Below are positions 8,074 through 9,122 of a stretch of DNA of 9,122 bases, in pieces. Source of the DNA: Candidatus Latescibacterota bacterium (lineage in GTDB: Bacteria; Latescibacterota; UBA2968; UBA8231); NCBI GenBank assembly GCA_021295675.1, contig JAGWBY010000099.1, positions 6,241 through 15,362 of the forward strand, read 5' to 3'. Position 1 is the stretch's first letter. Every line of letters begins with the position of its first letter. A program made the translations under genes and the position numbers. Below the pieces are notes generated by a model. It was not told the DNA's origin. It made no database searches and was given only the letters and a program-made list of their open reading frames with translations.

Positions 8074-9122
8074 ATGCCAATCGGGACATCACCTCATAGA
8101 GCAGTGGCCCTGCCCGTTTTATCCATCGTTCTCCTCGGACTTGCGGCGACAGGCAATGGAGAGACGATCGTCTTCGGAGGTGGCCCGGGTTCCCGCGCCT
8201 GGGATCAGGAGTATTCCGAGATAGCGGTCATCGATTTCGAAACCAATCCCGGTTCCATTCAACCTTTACAGAACGATCCTGAAGACAATATTTCTCTGAA
8301 GTTGATCGAAAGGGGGGGGCAAATAACGTCGCCAAATGCGCGCACGGTCCTCGAAGTCACCCAGGGTGAATTTGAGGACTTGTTGGACAACATGGTGGAC
8401 GGCAGGAACACGGCCTTCGAAATCAAGATCCCGTCAGCCACAGGGATCATACTGAGATTTGATCTGGGCGAGCGTTTCGGAGTCAACAGGATCAGATTTT
8501 TCCCCCGCGAAGGGTTCGAGGAATTCTTCCTGAAGGGTTATCTGGTGAGGCTGAACGACGGCAGCGAGGAGCAGCAAACCGTTTCCGGAAATCCCGATCT
8601 CAGACTCTTCAAGACAGTCGAGCGCAATCTCGACCCGGTCGTCGACCTAGCTGTGCCGCTGCAGTTCGTGCGTTTCATAGAAGTGAAACAACTCGTTCGC
8701 GGGGAATGGGAGATCGACGAGTTTGAGATCTTCGGCGAAGGTTTCACATCTGCTGCTGCGTACATTTCGAATGTGTTCGATGAGGATCGGCCCGCCGTCT
8801 TCGGCGGTATAACGTGGGCAAAGGAGACGATAGGAGAGCCTGCCAAGGTATCTGCTACCGTATCCACCCGAAGTGGCCACACGCCGGACCCGAGCGATAG
8901 CCTAGAGTGGAGCGGATGGTCTCTTCCCTATCCGGCCGGAGTCCGTACACCGATCGCATCACCTGCACCTCGCCAGTACTGGCAGTTTCGCGTTCTGTTC
9001 CAGAGCAGCGACATCCTTTCGGCCGCGACGGTCGATTCGATCGCCGTGGAGGTCTCGCCAGCGCTGGCCGATTCCGTGGTGGGGGAGGTGTGGCCCCAAG
9101 ACGCCGTGATCGGGCAGGCGAC
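8074..9122 (+). CDS. Secreted discoidin-like/WSGWS surface protein, paralogue of the preceding gene (3' end outside window)
   Basis: The frame is open from 8074 to the window end (349 codons) with no stop or frame break. The signal peptide is MPIGTSPHRAVALPVLSIVL with a core ending LLGLAATGNG. The mature part starts ETIVFGGGPGSRAWDQEYSE. A discoidin-like domain follows: LIERGGQITSPNA, NMVDGRNTAFEIKI (about 106-119), ILRFDLGERFGVNRIRFFPR, FLKGYLVRLNDGSEEQ, FVRFIEVKQLV and the closing IDEFEIFGEGF. After it comes ITWAKETIGEPAKVSATVST, then LEWSGWSLPYPAG (WSGWS at about 279) and TPIASPAPRQYWQFRVLFQS. This order matches the preceding protein part for part (ERGG, VDGD/VDGR, DLG, FGEGF, WSGWS, SPxPR), so the two are tandem paralogues. 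By comparison, several hundred residues and probably a FlgD-like C-terminal domain lie beyond the window. A secreted binding protein is inferred; the ligand is unknown. Confidence 0.8.
   Translation, partial: MPIGTSPHRAVALPVLSIVLLGLAATGNGETIVFGGGPGSRAWDQEYSEIAVIDFETNPGSIQPLQNDPEDNISLKLIERGGQITSPNARTVLEVTQGEFEDLLDNMVDGRNTAFEIKIPSATGIILRFDLGERFGVNRIRFFPREGFEEFFLKGYLVRLNDGSEEQQTVSGNPDLRLFKTVERNLDPVVDLAVPLQFVRFIEVKQLVRGEWEIDEFEIFGEGFTSAAAYISNVFDEDRPAVFGGITWAKETIGEPAKVSATVSTRSGHTPDPSDSLEWSGWSLPYPAGVRTPIASPAPRQYWQFRVLFQSSDILSAATVDSIAVEVSPALADSVVGEVWPQDAVIGQA

Noticed and set aside
8311..8319. Run of eight G in the last gene as another frameshift site.
   Set aside because: The frame reads through correctly (IERGGQITSPNA) and aligns with the ERGG motif of the paralogue.

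Overview
Sequence type and source. This is a mosaic of bacterial genes, mostly GC-rich, with one clearly AT-rich block at about 2285-3657. Three things point to a metagenome-derived environmental bacterium of the Latescibacterota / Poribacteria / Planctomycetota kind: a DUF6785/DUF6784 membrane protein beside a five-bladed-propeller glycosidase-like gene, SGNH hydrolases with TPRs, and large secreted proteins with discoidin-like domains and an FTPNGDGVND/FlgD-type C-terminus. This is inference from gene content; there is no rRNA or other marker gene in the window.

Layout. 3-764 (+) is the C-terminal part of a DUF6785/DUF6784 multi-pass membrane protein. 851-2238 (+) is a glycoside-hydrolase-like (GH32/43-fold) protein, recognisable to its natural end but split over reading frames. 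2313-3657 (-) is an AT-rich SGNH/GDSL hydrolase remnant with a TPR domain, frameshifted and apparently missing both ends. 3682-4006 (-) is the start of a small secreted protein with a good RBS and signal peptide, frameshifted and seemingly cut at the AT-rich junction. 4007-4378 is a divergent intergenic region. 4379-5252 (+) is a secreted CBM9-like protein, closed by a strong intrinsic terminator at 5296-5331. 5397-8054 (+) is a secreted protein of about 885 aa (discoidin-like, WSGWS module, FlgD-like C-terminus). 8074-9122+ (+) is its paralogue in the same operon, running off the end.

How the genes fit together. The left part looks like a carbohydrate-handling pair (transporter-like membrane protein plus glycosidase-like enzyme). 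The right part looks like an extracellular or surface programme: a carbohydrate-binding-like secreted protein, then two tandem paralogous surface proteins. The enzymology and ligands cannot be read from sequence.

Main caution. Five of seven genes are broken by small indels, although protein-level conservation continues on both sides of each break. Three of the breaks coincide with short A or G homopolymers. This looks more like consensus error in a long-read or low-coverage assembly than parallel pseudogenisation. The AT-rich block may be a chimeric join or a transferred fragment. I found no CRISPR array, tRNA, rRNA, transposase or defence system.
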